From: Allacma fusca
Taxonomy: Eukaryota > Arthropoda > Collembola > Symphypleona > Sminthuridae
Length of the DNA: 64,000 bases
Direction of reading: 5' to 3'
NCBI GenBank assembly: GCA_947179485.1
Contig: OX359246.1
Coordinates: 20,336,001 to 20,400,000 of the forward strand
Shown here: in pieces, positions 14,981 through 27,855 of the stretch
Numbering within the stretch: the first letter of the stretch is position 1
Layout of the letters: each line of letters starts with the position of its first letter
Notes under the pieces: model-generated
Databases searched by the model: none
What the model was told of the DNA's origin: nothing
The model's input: only the letters and a program-made list of their open reading frames with translations
Made by a program: the position numbers and the translations under genes

Positions 14981-15436
14981 GCCCAAACCAAACAAACTAC
15001 GAACTACGACCTACGACAAACGCAAAGCACGACTATTTTGGAAGCTGCCGCTGAGACGTTAGCACATTTGAAGCAACACAGAGCGGGAAAGCGTCTTAAT
15101 GTATTGGAAATATTGGAATACGGATATTATTGAATATTGAATTCAATATCGATATCGTAATTTGGATCAACATTTTGAATTTACTAACCGAATTGTTACA
15201 AATTATTGAGATTAAATACAGTGTTGTTATTTTAACGGTAGGGTTAGGTCAGTTTAAACACAATGTGTACTAATTTAATTTAATGTTTATTTTTCAGTGC
15301 GCAAATTACATTGTATGACAATGCATTGAATTGAATCAGTGTAGCTCTTGAGCTAAATTTTTAAAAAAGGGTTGTGGAAGTTTAAAGCGTAAATTTTTAA
15401 ATGCCAGCTAGAATTACTGGTCTCACGGACTTCGTT

Positions 15437-18248
15437 ATGATAAACAAACCAATTAAGTTCAGTCATATTTATAGAGTTGCAATTTGTTCCCGGATTCTTG
15501 TGTTTTGTTTGCAGGTAAAAATAATTAGGGGCTCAGGTCTCAAACACTCAATACAATTCGGGATGAGACAATAAAATTCCGGGACCGGACGATGGAATGT
15601 CGGGGTGAATGAGTTGACTGGAAGAATCAATGGATGGTGAAGCTATAATTTACTACAACAAACTGGACGATTGGAAATTACTGGACGAGATAATTAATAG
15701 CTCAGGAGATTGGATTGAACATGCTGTTCGGGATCACAGAAGGATTTTTCATAGGACGGGTCACAGACTTGGGGGACATGGAATGGGATTCAACAGGGTC
15801 TGGGGTGACGGGACGGGACAGGGTTACAAGGGTCACTGGATGAATTTTTACCGGCATAGCACACTACAAACAATTCCTGACGTAATGAACAAACCTGGTT
15901 AACCCATTTTGTCCGAAGATCTTGGTTCGTTTTGTTGAGTGACAAATTGTTCTGCTGTGTTCGGTAACAAATTGAATCATGACCATTGAGACTGTGGTGT
16001 CCCGTTATTCTTCTGACTGTGTCCCGTCTCATTCCGTTACCCGTGAGTTGGTAATTCGTACAGTCAAGTCATTGAGTTGACCAGTCAACTCTTTACCTCA
16101 TCTAGGCGATATCCTGTCCGGCCCGGGTTTTATTGACAGTTAATGCATGTTTGTAGTATGTACAGTAATTTATATTCTTGTATATGTATTAAGTATTGTA
16201 ATTTGTAATCAGAATGGGATATTAAGGTTATATATTTAGATAGTTATTTGTTTATTTGTTTACATTACGTGTGTAAAGCACTGATAATATGTAGCGTTTT
16301 TGATGGTATTTGTGTTTAGTGTAAGATGTAAATTATTTTGTACCTAAATCAATTTTTTTCAGTTTTTTGCTGTTAACCTTCTTCCTTTGCATGGCAATGA
16401 CGGGTTTAAGTTTGATGATGAAGAAAATATTGCTGATGTCAGGAGTTTGGACGGGGTGGTCAAATTTATGTTTGGAGGTAAGTATGTTCATCAAATAGAT
16501 TATTAGCTGTACCAGCGTTTAGTTTTGTAAGCTTTTGTTTTACAGGTGTTTACTTGCTTACATTTTGAAGATTATAGTTTGTAATTTATGTATGTACACT
16601 ATTTATATGCTCCGTTATTCCATTTTTTCCAGGTTTTACTAATTGGGATGGACAGTATTTCCTCCACATTACTAAACACGGATACAGTTACTTAAAAACA
16701 ATAGCGTTCTTCCCGCTGTATCCAGGATTGGTCTGGGCAGGGACAAAAATATTGGAAGTGGCTTTGTCGGAGATCTTATCATTCGAATCAATTGCAATTG
16801 TCGTTAGTTTTTTGTTGAATTTATATTTTTTTGTAAGATCAGCCCAAGTCCTGTATAGGTTGGTGCCCTACTTTGACAGTGGCCATGAGAGTTTGTGCAC
16901 TCTGAGTGTGATTTTATTTTGTTTTAACCCGGCATCAATATTTTTTACGGCGTTCTATTCCGAAGGTTTATTTGCGTATTTGACGCTTCAGACTTTGCTG
17001 GCTCTATTTCAAAGGTGGGTGTACAACTTTCGTTTCTTCAAGAGTTGTATTGCGCTTCGGGTTTTATCATGTCATTTCAATTTTGTTTATAATATATTGA
17101 GGTTTTTGATAATGTTACAGGAAAAAGTTTACGGGAATTTGGTTCGCCTCGCTGAGTGCAGTTTGTCGCTCTAATGGGATTCTAAATTTCGGATTTTGTT
17201 TAGCATTTGGTGCTCATGAAATATTGGGGCAATATAAACAGTCCACTCGGTTTGAAAAGTTACAAGCTGCTGTGCGAATTTTGTGGGAAATTGTTTTAGT
17301 AACGATTGGTTTGCTACCTTTTGCGGGGTTTCAGGTTCGTTTACGCATCTGTTTTTAGTAATAATAAACTATCGTTGATTGCATTTGATGCTTATTTAGA
17401 TAATGCTTGTGATAATTATGACAATTGCTACTATTTTCAGCTCTTCTGCTTTCAAAAATTTTGCGACTCTGAACATGTGTTTCCTCTTCCACCGTTTTGT
17501 TTCGGGACGCAATTACCATACCAGTACATTCAGTCTGAACACTGGAATGTGGGATTTCTCAGGTAATTTGTAATCTAAGTCAAGCCATAAATGCACCATT
17601 TTTCCTTCTGCATAATTATACTAACTTACTGAATTTTATTTTTGTAGATACTTTGAAATGAAGCAACTTCCGAATTTTATCCTAGCAGCGCCAGTTTTAT
17701 TTACGCTTGGAAAGCATTCCCTTCCTGGTCTTTTTGAATTTGTAAGTGGTTCGCTGCACTGTGTAATTGTTTTGTCAGATAACTTGCAACAAATGTTACT
17801 GTTTTTACTATTAACAGATCTGCAGTATTATCAGACGCCGTGATTTCTCTTCATTGGATTTAGCATCTACCAGTCTACATGGATCATTCCTGACAGTATT
17901 TTGCTTGACTTCCATGCATGTTCAGGTATGTAGTCTAAATACTAGCTATAATATTTGAACAATGGTTTGAGTTTCGATTTAAAAAATAATTTTGAAGGTA
18001 ATAATTAAAGGTGTATATAGTTTTAACTGGTTTTCATTATTCTGCTACAACAGGTGTCTACAAGACTTATACTCTCGTCATGTCCATACTTGTATGTTTT
18101 AATTGGGAAAGCAATCCGGACCGAAATATTTGAGTTCCGCTTGAAATCTAAGTCAATTCTTTCTTATTCTTTGTACATTTACGGATGGTTTCTTACTTAT
18201 TTCCTTGTGGGCTGTTTGGCATTCCCTGCTGGCTACCCTTGGACCTAA
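15437..18248 (+). CDS. PIGV: GPI mannosyltransferase 2 (PIG-V)
   Basis: The eight exons 15437-15514, 16363-16477, 16633-17014, 17121-17334, 17441-17562, 17648-17741, 17818-17925 and 18054-18248 sum to 1,308 nt (435 aa). Family signatures are SRILVFCLQ near the N-terminus, TNWDGQYFLHITKHGYSYLK with the luminal Asp typical of this GT-C enzyme, AFFPLYPG, FNPASIFFTAFYSEGLFA, SAVCRSNGILN, and a C-terminus ending in PWT. Hydrophobic segments recur throughout, as expected for a multipass ER protein that adds the second mannose to the GPI anchor precursor. The short first exon is chosen because MINKPIKF leads straight into the conserved first membrane segment with matching phase. Intron 1 contains a fold-back element. 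Confidence 0.93.
15560..16135. mobile_element. Fold-back element in PIGV intron 1
   Basis: The left end around 15569 (CAATAAAAttCCGGGaCCGGAC) and the right end around 16110-16133 (GTCCGGCCCGGGTTTTATTG) are inverted repeats. A second inverted block GAGTTGACTGG follows inside each arm. A related AATACAATTCGGGATGAGAC unit lies just outside the left arm, so the true tip may be further left. CGGGAC-type motifs recur internally. I could not define a TSD. The open frame at 15,630-15,902 lies inside and is not supported as a gene. Confidence 0.65.
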
Positions 18249-18529
18249 TCAAGCTGAACATTTGCCGGCGTTATCATTTTTGCGGGGAATAAAGTAATGC
18301 ATTGATGCATTCATTAACTCAATCTTACTAATAATTGATATTATCCAAATAATAGTAATGTAAAAGATAAAGGAACGATTTCGGTATATAGACAAAATTA
18401 TTCAATTCAGTCATGTCACTTTTATTTCACTGAGCTTCATGTATTTTTCAGTATGTAACATGCTTCGTAACCATTCTCGCATTTCACATGTCAGAAACTT
18501 CATACTTTGTTATACTTTTAGTGGGGAAC

Positions 18530-19225
18530 TTAACGTCCGTATCCATGACCAGCTCCATACCCTTGAGTGTGATGAATATTGGCATTGAATCCCTTGTATC
18601 CGTCAGCAACGTAGCTGACGTGTCTCCAGCCACCATCAGGTTGCACAAGAGAGTACTGCCCACGGACAACATGTCCATCACGCTCTTCAGAAGCGTGCTT
18701 AATGTCGCCAGTGTAATGGTCATTGACTCCGTAGCCGTACTTGTACTTGGGGTAGGCCTAAAGAAAAAAATTGGAATGTTAGATTAATATTTAATCCTAA
18801 AATAAGTACAGGTCCGTAAGCTTTTTTGTTCTTACGTATCCTCCGTATCCTCCATTTCCATGACCGTGACCACCATGACCATGTCCGTAGCCACCGTGTC
18901 CGTGTCCGTAGCCACCGTGTCCGTGTCCGTAGCCACCATGTCCATGTCCATAACCACCATGTCCATGTCCGTAACCACCATGACCGTAACCAAGACCACC
19001 AAGCCCGAGACCTAAACCATGTCCATACCCGTGACCATATCCGTTGTGGATATTGCTATGGGATACAGCTCCATGTCCGTGCTCGGCGGCAACGTAAGAA
19101 ACGGCCAAAAGGACCTACAATTGTAAATTGTTAATTTTTCAAAATATCTTGTTTTTATGACTATTATAATTGACTTCGGTTTTTTAGTAGTTTTAACTCA
19201 CCAAAGCCAAATATAACTTGACCAT
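18530..19225 (-). CDS. Cuticle protein with RR-2 type chitin-binding domain and Gly-His repeats
   Basis: Exons 19225-19202, 19114-18836 and 18757-18530 encode 176 aa. The signal peptide MVKLYLALVLLAVSYVAA is split by the first intron after residue 8, a common position in arthropod cuticle genes. Then comes a GYGHGHGG-rich section with five clean GGYGHGH units. The last exon is an extended Rebers-Riddiford domain of RR-2 type, recognisable by YGVNDHYTGDIKHASEERDG, VVRGQYSLVQPDGGWRHVSY and ADGYKGFNA. It should bind chitin in hard cuticle. His-rich repeats are often linked to sclerotisation. It is convergent with PIGV, with 281 bp between stops, and has a good core promoter. Confidence 0.93.
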
Positions 19226-19286
19226 ATTGAAATTTGTTGTTCCTTTGATTTGAAAGCAGGATTTGTTTTGTTGGAAGGTTAAGCTG

Positions 19287-19325
19287 AAACTGATACTTCT
19301 AACCATTATTAGTGAGCTATTTATA
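19287..19325 (-). promoter_or_regulatory. TATA box and initiator of the cuticle gene
   Basis: Read on the minus strand, TATAAATA occupies 19325-19318 and an arthropod-type initiator TCAGT is centred on A at 19291, about 34 bp downstream of the first T of the TATA box. This implies a 5' UTR of roughly 65 nt before the ATG at 19225. Spacing and sequence are canonical for a strongly regulated, moult-linked promoter. Confidence 0.7.
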
Positions 19326-19429
19326 GGTACACACCGTCTCATATGTACACGTACAGCTATTACTCCACATGTCCGCATATAGAATGAGAGATTCATCAGA
19401 GCCGATCGCCCAGACGTCTGTACCACTTA

Positions 19430-21370
19430 ACTGCAAAAATTTATTAGTTCATAAAAATGTGCAAATACTTTCAATTTTGGACTGGCCATAGTAAAATTAG
19501 GAAATTAATTAGTAGACAATTTGGTTCGTATCTAATTACCTTAAGATTCAGTACCAGCTTGTAAACATGTGGAGAAGTGAGCGTGAACATAATTTTTATG
19601 CATAGGTACTTACAAATATCCCTACAGATAAACATTGATTACTATGTGATGCCGACTTGCGTGACTGGTCGTATAAAACGATGTTCATGCTGTTAATTAG
19701 ATAATAAGTACTTATTAGGATGCCAAATGTCTTCCGTTTCCAATTCTTGAACCGGTTGTACATGTATATTGGACTTTACGCATGTAATTATGTGTTTATT
19801 CAATTTGTCAGAACTTGTTTCTGACTGAAATTCACCTGCAAAAATGTTTAAAAATAATTACTAGTTAGTTGTTCTTTATTACATTTACAACTAAAAATAT
19901 TTGTCATTAGACTGATCTTCTGGAATTCCTATTTCATTACTCATTGAAGTAATTCAACATTACTATATTTATTACGTATAAGTACATGCACACACTTGCA
20001 TTACATATATTTATTTTCTTTAATCTACACGCTTATACGTACTACATTTATGTGAACGTTTCAAATTTTCAATATAATTTTTTGCTGCTGAAATAATAGG
20101 TCAGCCTTTACTTCACAACTCATTAGCAAATTGTTGTACAATAAATTGTCCTCTAATCCTAACCAATGTGGGCAATTTCCACATCCTGTAGGGAGCGTTC
20201 TTCATCTCTTGATTAAAAACGATACCCTTTCCGGCTTAAATTGAAGGTTTTTGGAATTACAACTTTTTCCTGGCAGCTTGCAGGGTCAGTAACATGTAAT
20301 TTAAAGCCAGATACTTATGGTTTGCTAGTTCCTACATACGCTATTATGTTAGCAAATGTCTCAATTAGTTCCAATTGAATTATTATAAAGGAATTCAAGT
20401 TAATGGAAAACACATTTGGAGGGCCATTTTGCTGTATTCCATTTAGATGAACATTTTCTTGGCCTGAGATATGTATATACATAGATTGCACGTAATGATT
20501 TATTGGACAGTAAAAGAGCACACCTTTATGTACAATAATAGTAAACTGTTACAAGAGGTACCTTTATTAAAATAAATATTATGGAATCATTTTAAAAAAC
20601 TGCTGTAGATATTATGGAAATTATACTACCCAAGTACTTCCAACCGACTCATTGTCAGTATGCAAAATCCGATTGATTTTACCCACATAGGTTTCCATGC
20701 TATAATAAATTCTGGGTCATGGGCGGAAGCCTACAATACCTTAATAAAAACATGCATACATAATAAGTTTTAAATGAAATAAGAAAACAGATTTAATGAA
20801 AAGATCAAGTCACCACTAAAATTTTTGATTTAATCAACGAATGTACTTTCTTTTTGAAGTTTCTTAAGTATACCATAAAATATTTATTTGTTAATATTTA
20901 TTAGTAGCTTAAACCAACCTCTGTCGAAATTTGATGACCGCAATTACGTTTTTGTGAAAAATTCCGTAATGTCAAATTTAGGAGGATTCCTTAAAGTTCA
21001 AATAAATTCCATGTCTTTTTTCTTTATTCTTCATTACAATAATTATTTTAAGCTGAAAAATACGATTACAAGATATTCTCTACATGTACTGATATAATGT
21101 AATTCTTTTGTTCCGCATTTTGTGTCTACTAAAATATTAAATATATTATAATCAATTTCACTTTTCGTGACAGTGGTTTTGTGATTTGTGATGATACACT
21201 ACAATAACGGTCTATTACAATAACCTGAAGAAAGTATTAATAAAATTAAAGCATTTTGATAAGGGGAGAAATCGTTTGTCAATTTTTTTAGCCTTACATT
21301 TACTTTCCAAAATAGTGTACTGATGAGGTGAATGTATATAAATATACTTCACAGGAACCTTAAAACTACA
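19430..21370. other. No recognised gene
   Basis: AT-rich intergenic DNA upstream of the cuticle gene. Open frames here are short and lack splice or homology support. I see no terminal inverted repeats with flanking duplications. Confidence 0.5.
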
Positions 21371-21375
21371 ATAAT

Positions 21376-21474
21376 ATGTGGACTAATGTACTGCGCAAAT
21401 TGGGCATTGGGTTCTTAATTCATATAAACTTGCTAAGTGCTCATATACTTTTTCATCTGGATTTCCGGGGGAGG
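21376..21474 (+). other. Possible signal-peptide exon of a small secreted protein
   Basis: ATG opens MWTNVLRKLGIGFLIHINLL followed by SAHILFHLDFRG and a GTAAGT donor, which looks like a signal-peptide first exon. A plausible next exon starts after TATTTAG at about 21,684 and stays open for 60-80 nt in two frames. No known family is recognised. It could easily be chance. Confidence 0.2.
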
Positions 21475-22381
21475 TAAGTTGTGGCAATTATTGTTTTGCA
21501 ATTGAAACCAATTATGAACGTAGCGAAAATAACATATTATGTTATTTTTGTTTCGTTATTTTTATAACTCCCATTTGATTGTAACATCCAAAACGTTTCC
21601 CGCACCGTGTGTAAGTGCTGAGTAATTATACATATACACTTTTCTCATGAAATGCTACTTACTCACCACCGAATGCTATTTAGGGCACCGAAAATGAAGA
21701 AAGATTTTTCCATCTGGAGAAGGCACTCCTTAACATTTGCTCCTTAACCCAAGATTAATAAATTAACCCGAATATTTCCAGTTTGTTAGTTTTTAATAGT
21801 ACAGTTACCATAGTTCAGTTTAAAATTCCTTTAATTAACTGAGATATTCCAAATTATTAAGAACAAAAACAGTATTGTATAATTTAGCTGTTACCACCTT
21901 TGGACTACCCTGACCACTTAGATTTTCGAAGGTTTTTACAATCTGGAAAGATTCCGTAGCAATAGAGACTTGCCCTAAGGGATTAAATTCATATAATGAG
22001 TAATCCGAATCCTTTTAATACCGGTACGGGTACCATGTATAATTACCGTACCCATACGTCCAAGTACACTGTGGATCGAGTGTTATTCACATTAATCCTT
22101 CAAAATCTTGCAAGAAGGATTTTCACAATTATTATTACCATTTTAATTCAAGTCCTTTTCAGCAGGTGTTCTCATCTTCATGTACATTGATAAATTATAT
22201 CTTGCATCTACGTTTATTAAGGAAAGGCTTAAATATACTGGCCTTTGTAAATATACAGCCCTTATCTGTCAACTTATGTAAGTACATACTTGGCTTTACA
22301 TAACAAAATGAATAATATGTTAATACCACCGAAATAATTTGTAGTTTCCTCAGCAAAACTTTAAATTTTTACAAAATACTT

Positions 22382-23701
22382 CTAATTCAGAAGCAGCAAA
22401 TACTTGACGAGTTTGCACAACCTCAGTATAAAAACTAAAGCCGTTTGCCTCTTAACTCTCCCTCCGCATTGGATCTCCAGGGGTCGGAGACATCGGAAAT
22501 TAGAGCAGTCTAAATAATTGAAACAATTCCTCCAAGAGCGGACTAAATTATATGATAAATCAAACAGATGCCCTAAAAATTTCAAGAACGACATCTCTAA
22601 AGCCAGAAAACCAAATGACCAGTAAATAAAAAAGGCTCTCATGAACACCGGCATAACAAGGTGAGCTTTCATAACGGATAAAATAAAAACTGCATGGACA
22701 AACATCAAGAATAAAATATACGGCATGACAATCTTCCTCCCGAAGTGCTTGTTGAAGTATGAATTGATCCTTTCTAAATGAACATAAAATTCCGACAAAC
22801 GAGTTAGTTCTGTCTTGAAGGACAATTGCTTCAGCATCATCAATCTTGTTTGAAGTCTAGATAAAATATTGTACAGATTTTAGACCCATACAAACGCATT
22901 TATGTATTCAAATAAAAAGCTGTCATTAAAAAATCTCTTACTTGAATTTTCTCAGCCAAAACAGGGTGGAGAGTGCATAGGACGAAATTAAGTTGAAGAA
23001 TAGCACACTTCCTGATAACATATGTAAAAAAAAGTAAATCTCTACCAAATACCAAGCTATTATAAATACTTCATTGTTTTTCAACGGCTCAGGGAATAAA
23101 TAAAAAAGATACGTCGGCTGATTTGGGTTTAGAACGAAGAGACCAGACGTTCCCACAGAGTTTGCAATTATAATCACCCACGAGAAATAAATTGTAAGTT
23201 CAATAAAGTTCAGTTGCGATATTTTTTTTCTCAGTGGTTTTGTTCCTAAAAAATATTTAAAAAATCAACCTCAACAAATCCCTGGAATCTCCCTTGTCCT
23301 ATGTGAGTAGCATTTGAATTATTTTTATATAATTGTAGCTTACCTGACGGAAGCTCATATTTAAAAATTGTGTTAAAAAATGTTTGAATCTCCAGCTCGT
23401 AAATCATGATAATTAGTTGCATATAAATTCCAATGACGTGAAATGCCCAAGACATGATGTCTAAAATCATTAGCATTGGAATTTTTCTGGAGGTATACAA
23501 ATTTGTAAAAATACCATAAGTTCTAAATACAACTTGTAAGAAGTAAATGGATACACTCAGCCTCCATATTTTTCTGTAAACCCCATCCTTCACTAAAACT
23601 ATACTCCCAGTGAATGGTTCCCAACGAAGAGAATTGAGACAAAATAAGTTTCCAATTTGTAGGGCTCTTTTTATTCCCAATTTACATTTCTGGTTCAACA
23701 T
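22382..23701 (-). CDS. 7-TM chemoreceptor-like (gustatory-receptor-like) protein
   Basis: Exons 23701-23344, 23245-22942 and 22856-22382 sum to 1,137 nt (378 aa). I count about seven hydrophobic segments, the last (TALVFILRLCKLVKYLLLL) at the very C-terminus. The N-terminal region (LFCLNSLRWEPFTGSIVLV) aligns by eye with the array genes (IFSKFPLIPFTLQDNVIRY), and the intron phases (1 then 2) are identical. This suggests a distant member of the same family. Length, topology and extreme divergence fit the insect-type Gr/Or superfamily, but the classic TM7 TYhhhhhQF motif is not present, so the ligand-receptor role is inferred. Confidence 0.7.
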
Positions 23702-23989
23702 GATTTTCTCTGTCAGTGCACACAATGTTGAGTGTATGTGTATGATAATTAAAATGCGGTATCTCAATACTGTGGATGACTGAGGAGGGATAAATATTAC
23801 AGACAGTTTTGAGCAAAGAACGGCTCCATATTTTATGAGCATTGCGATTCAAGCACAAACCCAAACACGTGGCATTTTGCAACCAATTTGAGTGAGGTGT
23901 GACAATTATGGACTTAATTTTTGGGGTTGAGGCAATCCAAATCATTAATTAAATAGAACACTAAGCACATGAAGGAAATAGAACTCCCT

Positions 23990-25620
23990 GATTAGTACTT
24001 CCAAACTACGATAACCAATAGTTTATATAATAATTGTATTTATTATGTATCGTTCCCATTGTGTTTCTGCATAACAAAGATTTTCGTCAGCTAGCTTCCC
24101 GTGTAAATAGTTAATTTAATTGTATTTCACTTGCAGAGGCAATCAATTTGTGAATGAAGCTTGCAAGTTTGCGCAAGTAAATAGAACTCATTAAATATTT
24201 GAATCCCCCATTTTGTAGCAAATTCTTTTCCAGATTTTTATAAATTTGTTTCCGAATTCAAAATCCATCAAATATCCGACGTTGGTTTACGTCCAGAACC
24301 GCTGTGACCCCCAAAACTGAACGAGATCAATGAGATAAAATTTAGAAAATCTGAAAAAGAATTTCCTACAAAATGAGAAATCAAATATTTTTTAATTACT
24401 CTTATGCGGGTTAGGGAGGGGGTGGTGGAGAAAGAGGTTAAGAAATAACCTGAAATTAATATACACACGTGGCGATAATAAATTTGGGGCTATGAGCAAA
24501 TTTTGTAGACATATATAATTAGTACAGAGTATAATATGATTACTATTTAAGTACTTAGTAGTTTGCTACCAAGTATTTTTGAGAAAAAATAAAATGATAA
24601 AATAAAACCATAACTTTCCAGACAGCGCATTCAAATCAACGTTAAATAAATGATTGAGAAATTGTTGGAAAAACGATTAGAATACGTCGATATAAAGTAA
24701 CATTTTAGCTTGAAAAAGAGCAAGTACAACGTTTAGGCTCAAATATGCTTTAACATTGATTCTCAACCTTAATGTGACCTTATATTCACGGAAAAAATAA
24801 ATAGTCCTTAACGTTATGGTTACATTCTACCATTGTTTACCTAAGCTTAATAATCCCCGCAGTATATATCAACAATAATTTTCTTATTTTTAAGTATTCC
24901 TTGACAACAGTTATGATGGTTGTCTTAATTTCATTCCATTATTTAACAAATGCACTAATAATTAGAAACGTCTTTTAAGGATTCCTCACACTGCATATCA
25001 ATTGTAAGGTAACTATAGTTTCTATCAGGTATTTAAATTTTCGTATAATTATTCAAAATTTATTTTGCTTAAACGGACGCAAGGCTGTCGTAGAACCTCT
25101 CGGAGCACAGAAAAAAAGGAAAAGATTATTTTTCTTCCTGTGTTCTGGAAATTTGTTTTTTGTTTCTACTTATAAGTTGCTTCACTTATTGTTAGTTAGC
25201 GAGTTCAAACAATCCCAATCGATGGATTATAAATGCTCCCGTTAGAACCCGACATATTCAAATTCACTGTAGACTGCAGGGTTTTCGTAATTTATTGGAA
25301 ATATTTGAAGGACAAAGTATCCATTTAGTTAATTGCTGCACTTATTTTGGGTTTATTTTTAGGACAGGTGACCCCAATCCTATGCCTGTAAATCCCAGTG
25401 TTTTGTGTAACTATGTAATTTAATGGAAGCTTTGGATTTGGAGTTTCCTCCAGAATTTTTTACAATTAATTAAAACTTTCTATTAAAATTATACAGTGGC
25501 TATTCTGAAACTGATAAGCATCAGAAGCAACTTCAAATTTAAAAAAAATTACTCGTCAGAGGAGCTTTACGATTATAAACACAATCAATGATTCTTGAAA
25601 CTTAATACAGTTTAGGTGGA
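23990..25620. other. No recognised gene
   Basis: AT-rich intergenic stretch between the divergent minus-strand receptor and the first array copy. No exon series or element termini could be supported. From about 25,620 the sequence is shared with 51,743-52,085 and belongs to the duplicated receptor unit. Confidence 0.5.
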
Positions 25621-26156
25621 AATCTAATTGCTATCGTCTGACTTATAGTACAAATATGAATGATTCTATTTCACTTACTTAAGATACATTATATGAAAGT
25701 TGATGGAAATTTATTAAATACTCTTAAATAAATGGTATTTTTATTATTTTTCCTTCCCTAGGACGTCCACGTTAGTTTGCACACACTTACAATTTTGTCA
25801 TGAGGTCAGGGCTTCATTAGGCATCGTATTAAATTCAAATGAGCTTGTATGTACCCATAATCCAATTGACATTATTGTCTTTTGTTGTATCATATTGCCC
25901 AGTTCACGTACATACGAAAACTCTCCATTTCCTATTTTTTCTCCTAAAATATAAGTCTTTCAGGGAAGATACATTCATACATCGAGCACTCCATTTAGTT
26001 TTTTTATATCTGTATCAACAATATTTTTCTTTTTAATCATTTAATTTGATGTTAATTATCTTTCATTTAGCCGGCAAGGAGTTGTGATAGTAAGTATCTA
26101 GAATGAATTCAATATTAAATATAATTGACATGAGGAGGATTTGGAAACTTCGCAGT

Positions 26157-26240
26157 TCATAAGGAAGCAATTAGATAATCCCCTATGATCGCCAATTAAT
26201 CGCTAGACATAATAAGACCTTTAATTTGGGATGCATAAAA
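26157..26240 (+). promoter_or_regulatory. Conserved 5' block, receptor copy 1
   Basis: About 170-250 bp upstream of the ATG lies a block kept in all four array copies: a CACAAGGAAG-like start, TTAGATAATC, CCAATTAAT/TCAATTAATTA, then CCTTTAATTT before a GCAT-rich end. In copy 1 it reads TTCATAAGGAAGCAATTAG onwards. It is better conserved than the surrounding flank, so it may carry the promoter or enhancer of the family. Confidence 0.45.
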
Positions 26241-26407
26241 ATAGTTTTTGTGAATGTTTATTTTATATTGGTACGGACTATTGCCATTGGAATTAGGTTA
26301 TGAGTTGTTTCAAGAAAAAACTCACTGTGCTGGGGTTCGCAAGAAGCATTTCCTTGAAGAAAGCTTCAGTACACTGACGCCCTGTCAGAAATCATCTGGG
26401 TGGCAAA

Positions 26408-27770
26408 ATGACTGCAAAAACTTTACCCCGAAGCGAGAAACTAATTAGTATATTCTCCAAGTTTCCTCTTATTCCCTTCACTTTGCAAGATAATGTGATA
26501 AGGTATCAGAGCCTACCCCGAAGGGTATATTGGTATATAGGGTCCCTAGCCGTCTCATGCCTGCAAGCTATTTACACCGTGTCTCAAATGACCCAATTTT
26601 TAATGCCTCCTCAAGATCCCGAAAATCCCACTTCCATGAACGTCAAAGATTTTGTGCAAGCCTTTATGAATGCAGTGGTAGCTGTGATTTATATGATATT
26701 TCACTGTAATACATACAAACACATGGATGACTACTGTGCCCTGTACAATCAATTGGTCATTTACAGGAACCGTAAGGCTGGTAAGATCATTTAGCAACTT
26801 TCTTGCTTGTTAGGTCTCATAATTGTTAGGGAACCCTTACTGAACAGATCTCTGAAGTAGCATTTTTCAATAATTTCTGAAATAATGAAATAATGAATAC
26901 CACATTACACAAATGACGCTTCCCCTATAGATTTGAGAATAATCAACCTGAGGGACTTCAAAATCCAGAAAACATTACTGGCTTTTTCTCTATTTCGTTA
27001 CGGAGCCTATGCAGGTAAAGTATTGTCACATCCCGAGAGGAAGATTTACTGGTCATCGTTGATCCCCAAGAAACACTGGTCTGCACCATGGATGATATTC
27101 TACACTTGGTTTACTCTTCAGTGGGTTCTGAGTGTGATTGCAATGCTGAATATCACCCTAATTCTTCTGTTCGTTTATGTGGAGACTGTGAACGTTGTCA
27201 TAGAGCACAGGTATTATTGAACAGGATCAAGTACTACATTAGCGCCTGAATCTTGGGTAATATGAGTAAATTATTACAATAAAAATAAAATCGTTTTTCA
27301 GGATAAAGGTGGCTCAAGATGAAAACATGGGTATTCTGGAGTACCGCCAGCTTCAGCTCCTAAATAAACTTTATAACTGCTGTTTCTCCACTGTGTTGTA
27401 CCCTTCCGTAGTTGTGTCCCTCATGTTAGTAGGTGTCGTAGGATGGTATGCGTCTGTGAGGTTCTTTGGCCAGGTACCTTTAAAAGACTATGTACATCTG
27501 GGCCCACTGGCTTTCATGACAATTTATTTTTGTCTCAAGCTTTTCCCCACCGCCGCTAAAGAGTACGAGTTTTCCGTGCAAGAGAAACGAATTCGGGTTT
27601 TTAATTACTCGAAGAATGTCCATAAGTGGAAGGAAGGGAAGATCATTCTCAATTCCTGCCCTCCGTTACAAATCAAGCTTTGCGAATACTTTGGGGTTAC
27701 ACGAACAACAGGGATCTCTATTGTTAGCCTTATTATTGTTCAATCAGTGTCAATGCTAATTTACTTTTAG
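26408..27770 (+). CDS. Array receptor 1, 7-TM chemoreceptor-like protein
   Basis: Exons 26408-26780, 26931-27210 and 27302-27770 (373+280+469 nt) encode 373 aa. Hydrophobic segments include VYWYIGSLAVSCLQAIY, FVQAFMNAVVAVIYMIF, WVLSVIAMLNITLILLFVYV, VVVSLMLVGVVGWYASV, LGPLAFMTIYFCLKLF and a terminal ISIVSLIIVQSVSMLIYF. The C-terminal pattern PLQIKLCEYFGV-T-IS--IIVQ---LIYF resembles TM7 of insect gustatory/odorant receptors, hence the call. Function is inferred, and no ligand can be guessed. It is the most divergent of the four copies and lacks the CRE seen upstream of the others. Splice sites and phases (1, 2) are the same in all copies. Confidence 0.78.
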
Positions 27771-27855
27771 ATATGAGGTGGTTAAGTTAGTTCTTTGGGG
27801 GCTGACGATTATAACTTGGGTAAGTCGCTGTGGCTCTAATGAGATGTATGTACTA

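Larger units (their letters stand above)
13182..15436. promoter_or_regulatory. Shared head-to-head promoter interval of POLR2E and PIGV
   Basis: The two start codons are divergent and 2.26 kb apart. Removing the hAT-like element 13341-14980 and one 8-bp TSD leaves about 0.6 kb, a typical spacing for a bidirectional housekeeping promoter. I see no TATA box placed for either gene. The element therefore sits within a probably shared promoter or in the 5' UTR/first-intron space. Confidence 0.55.

Noticed and set aside
15630..15902. 90-codon open frame in PIGV intron 1
   Set aside because: It lies inside the fold-back element, has no recognised domain, and its Gly/Arg/Asp-rich composition follows the element's GGGAC motifs.
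18488..19134. Plus-strand open frames over the cuticle gene
   Set aside because: Antisense shadows of the Gly-His repeats and the RR-2 exon. The minus strand has the signal peptide, splice sites and promoter.
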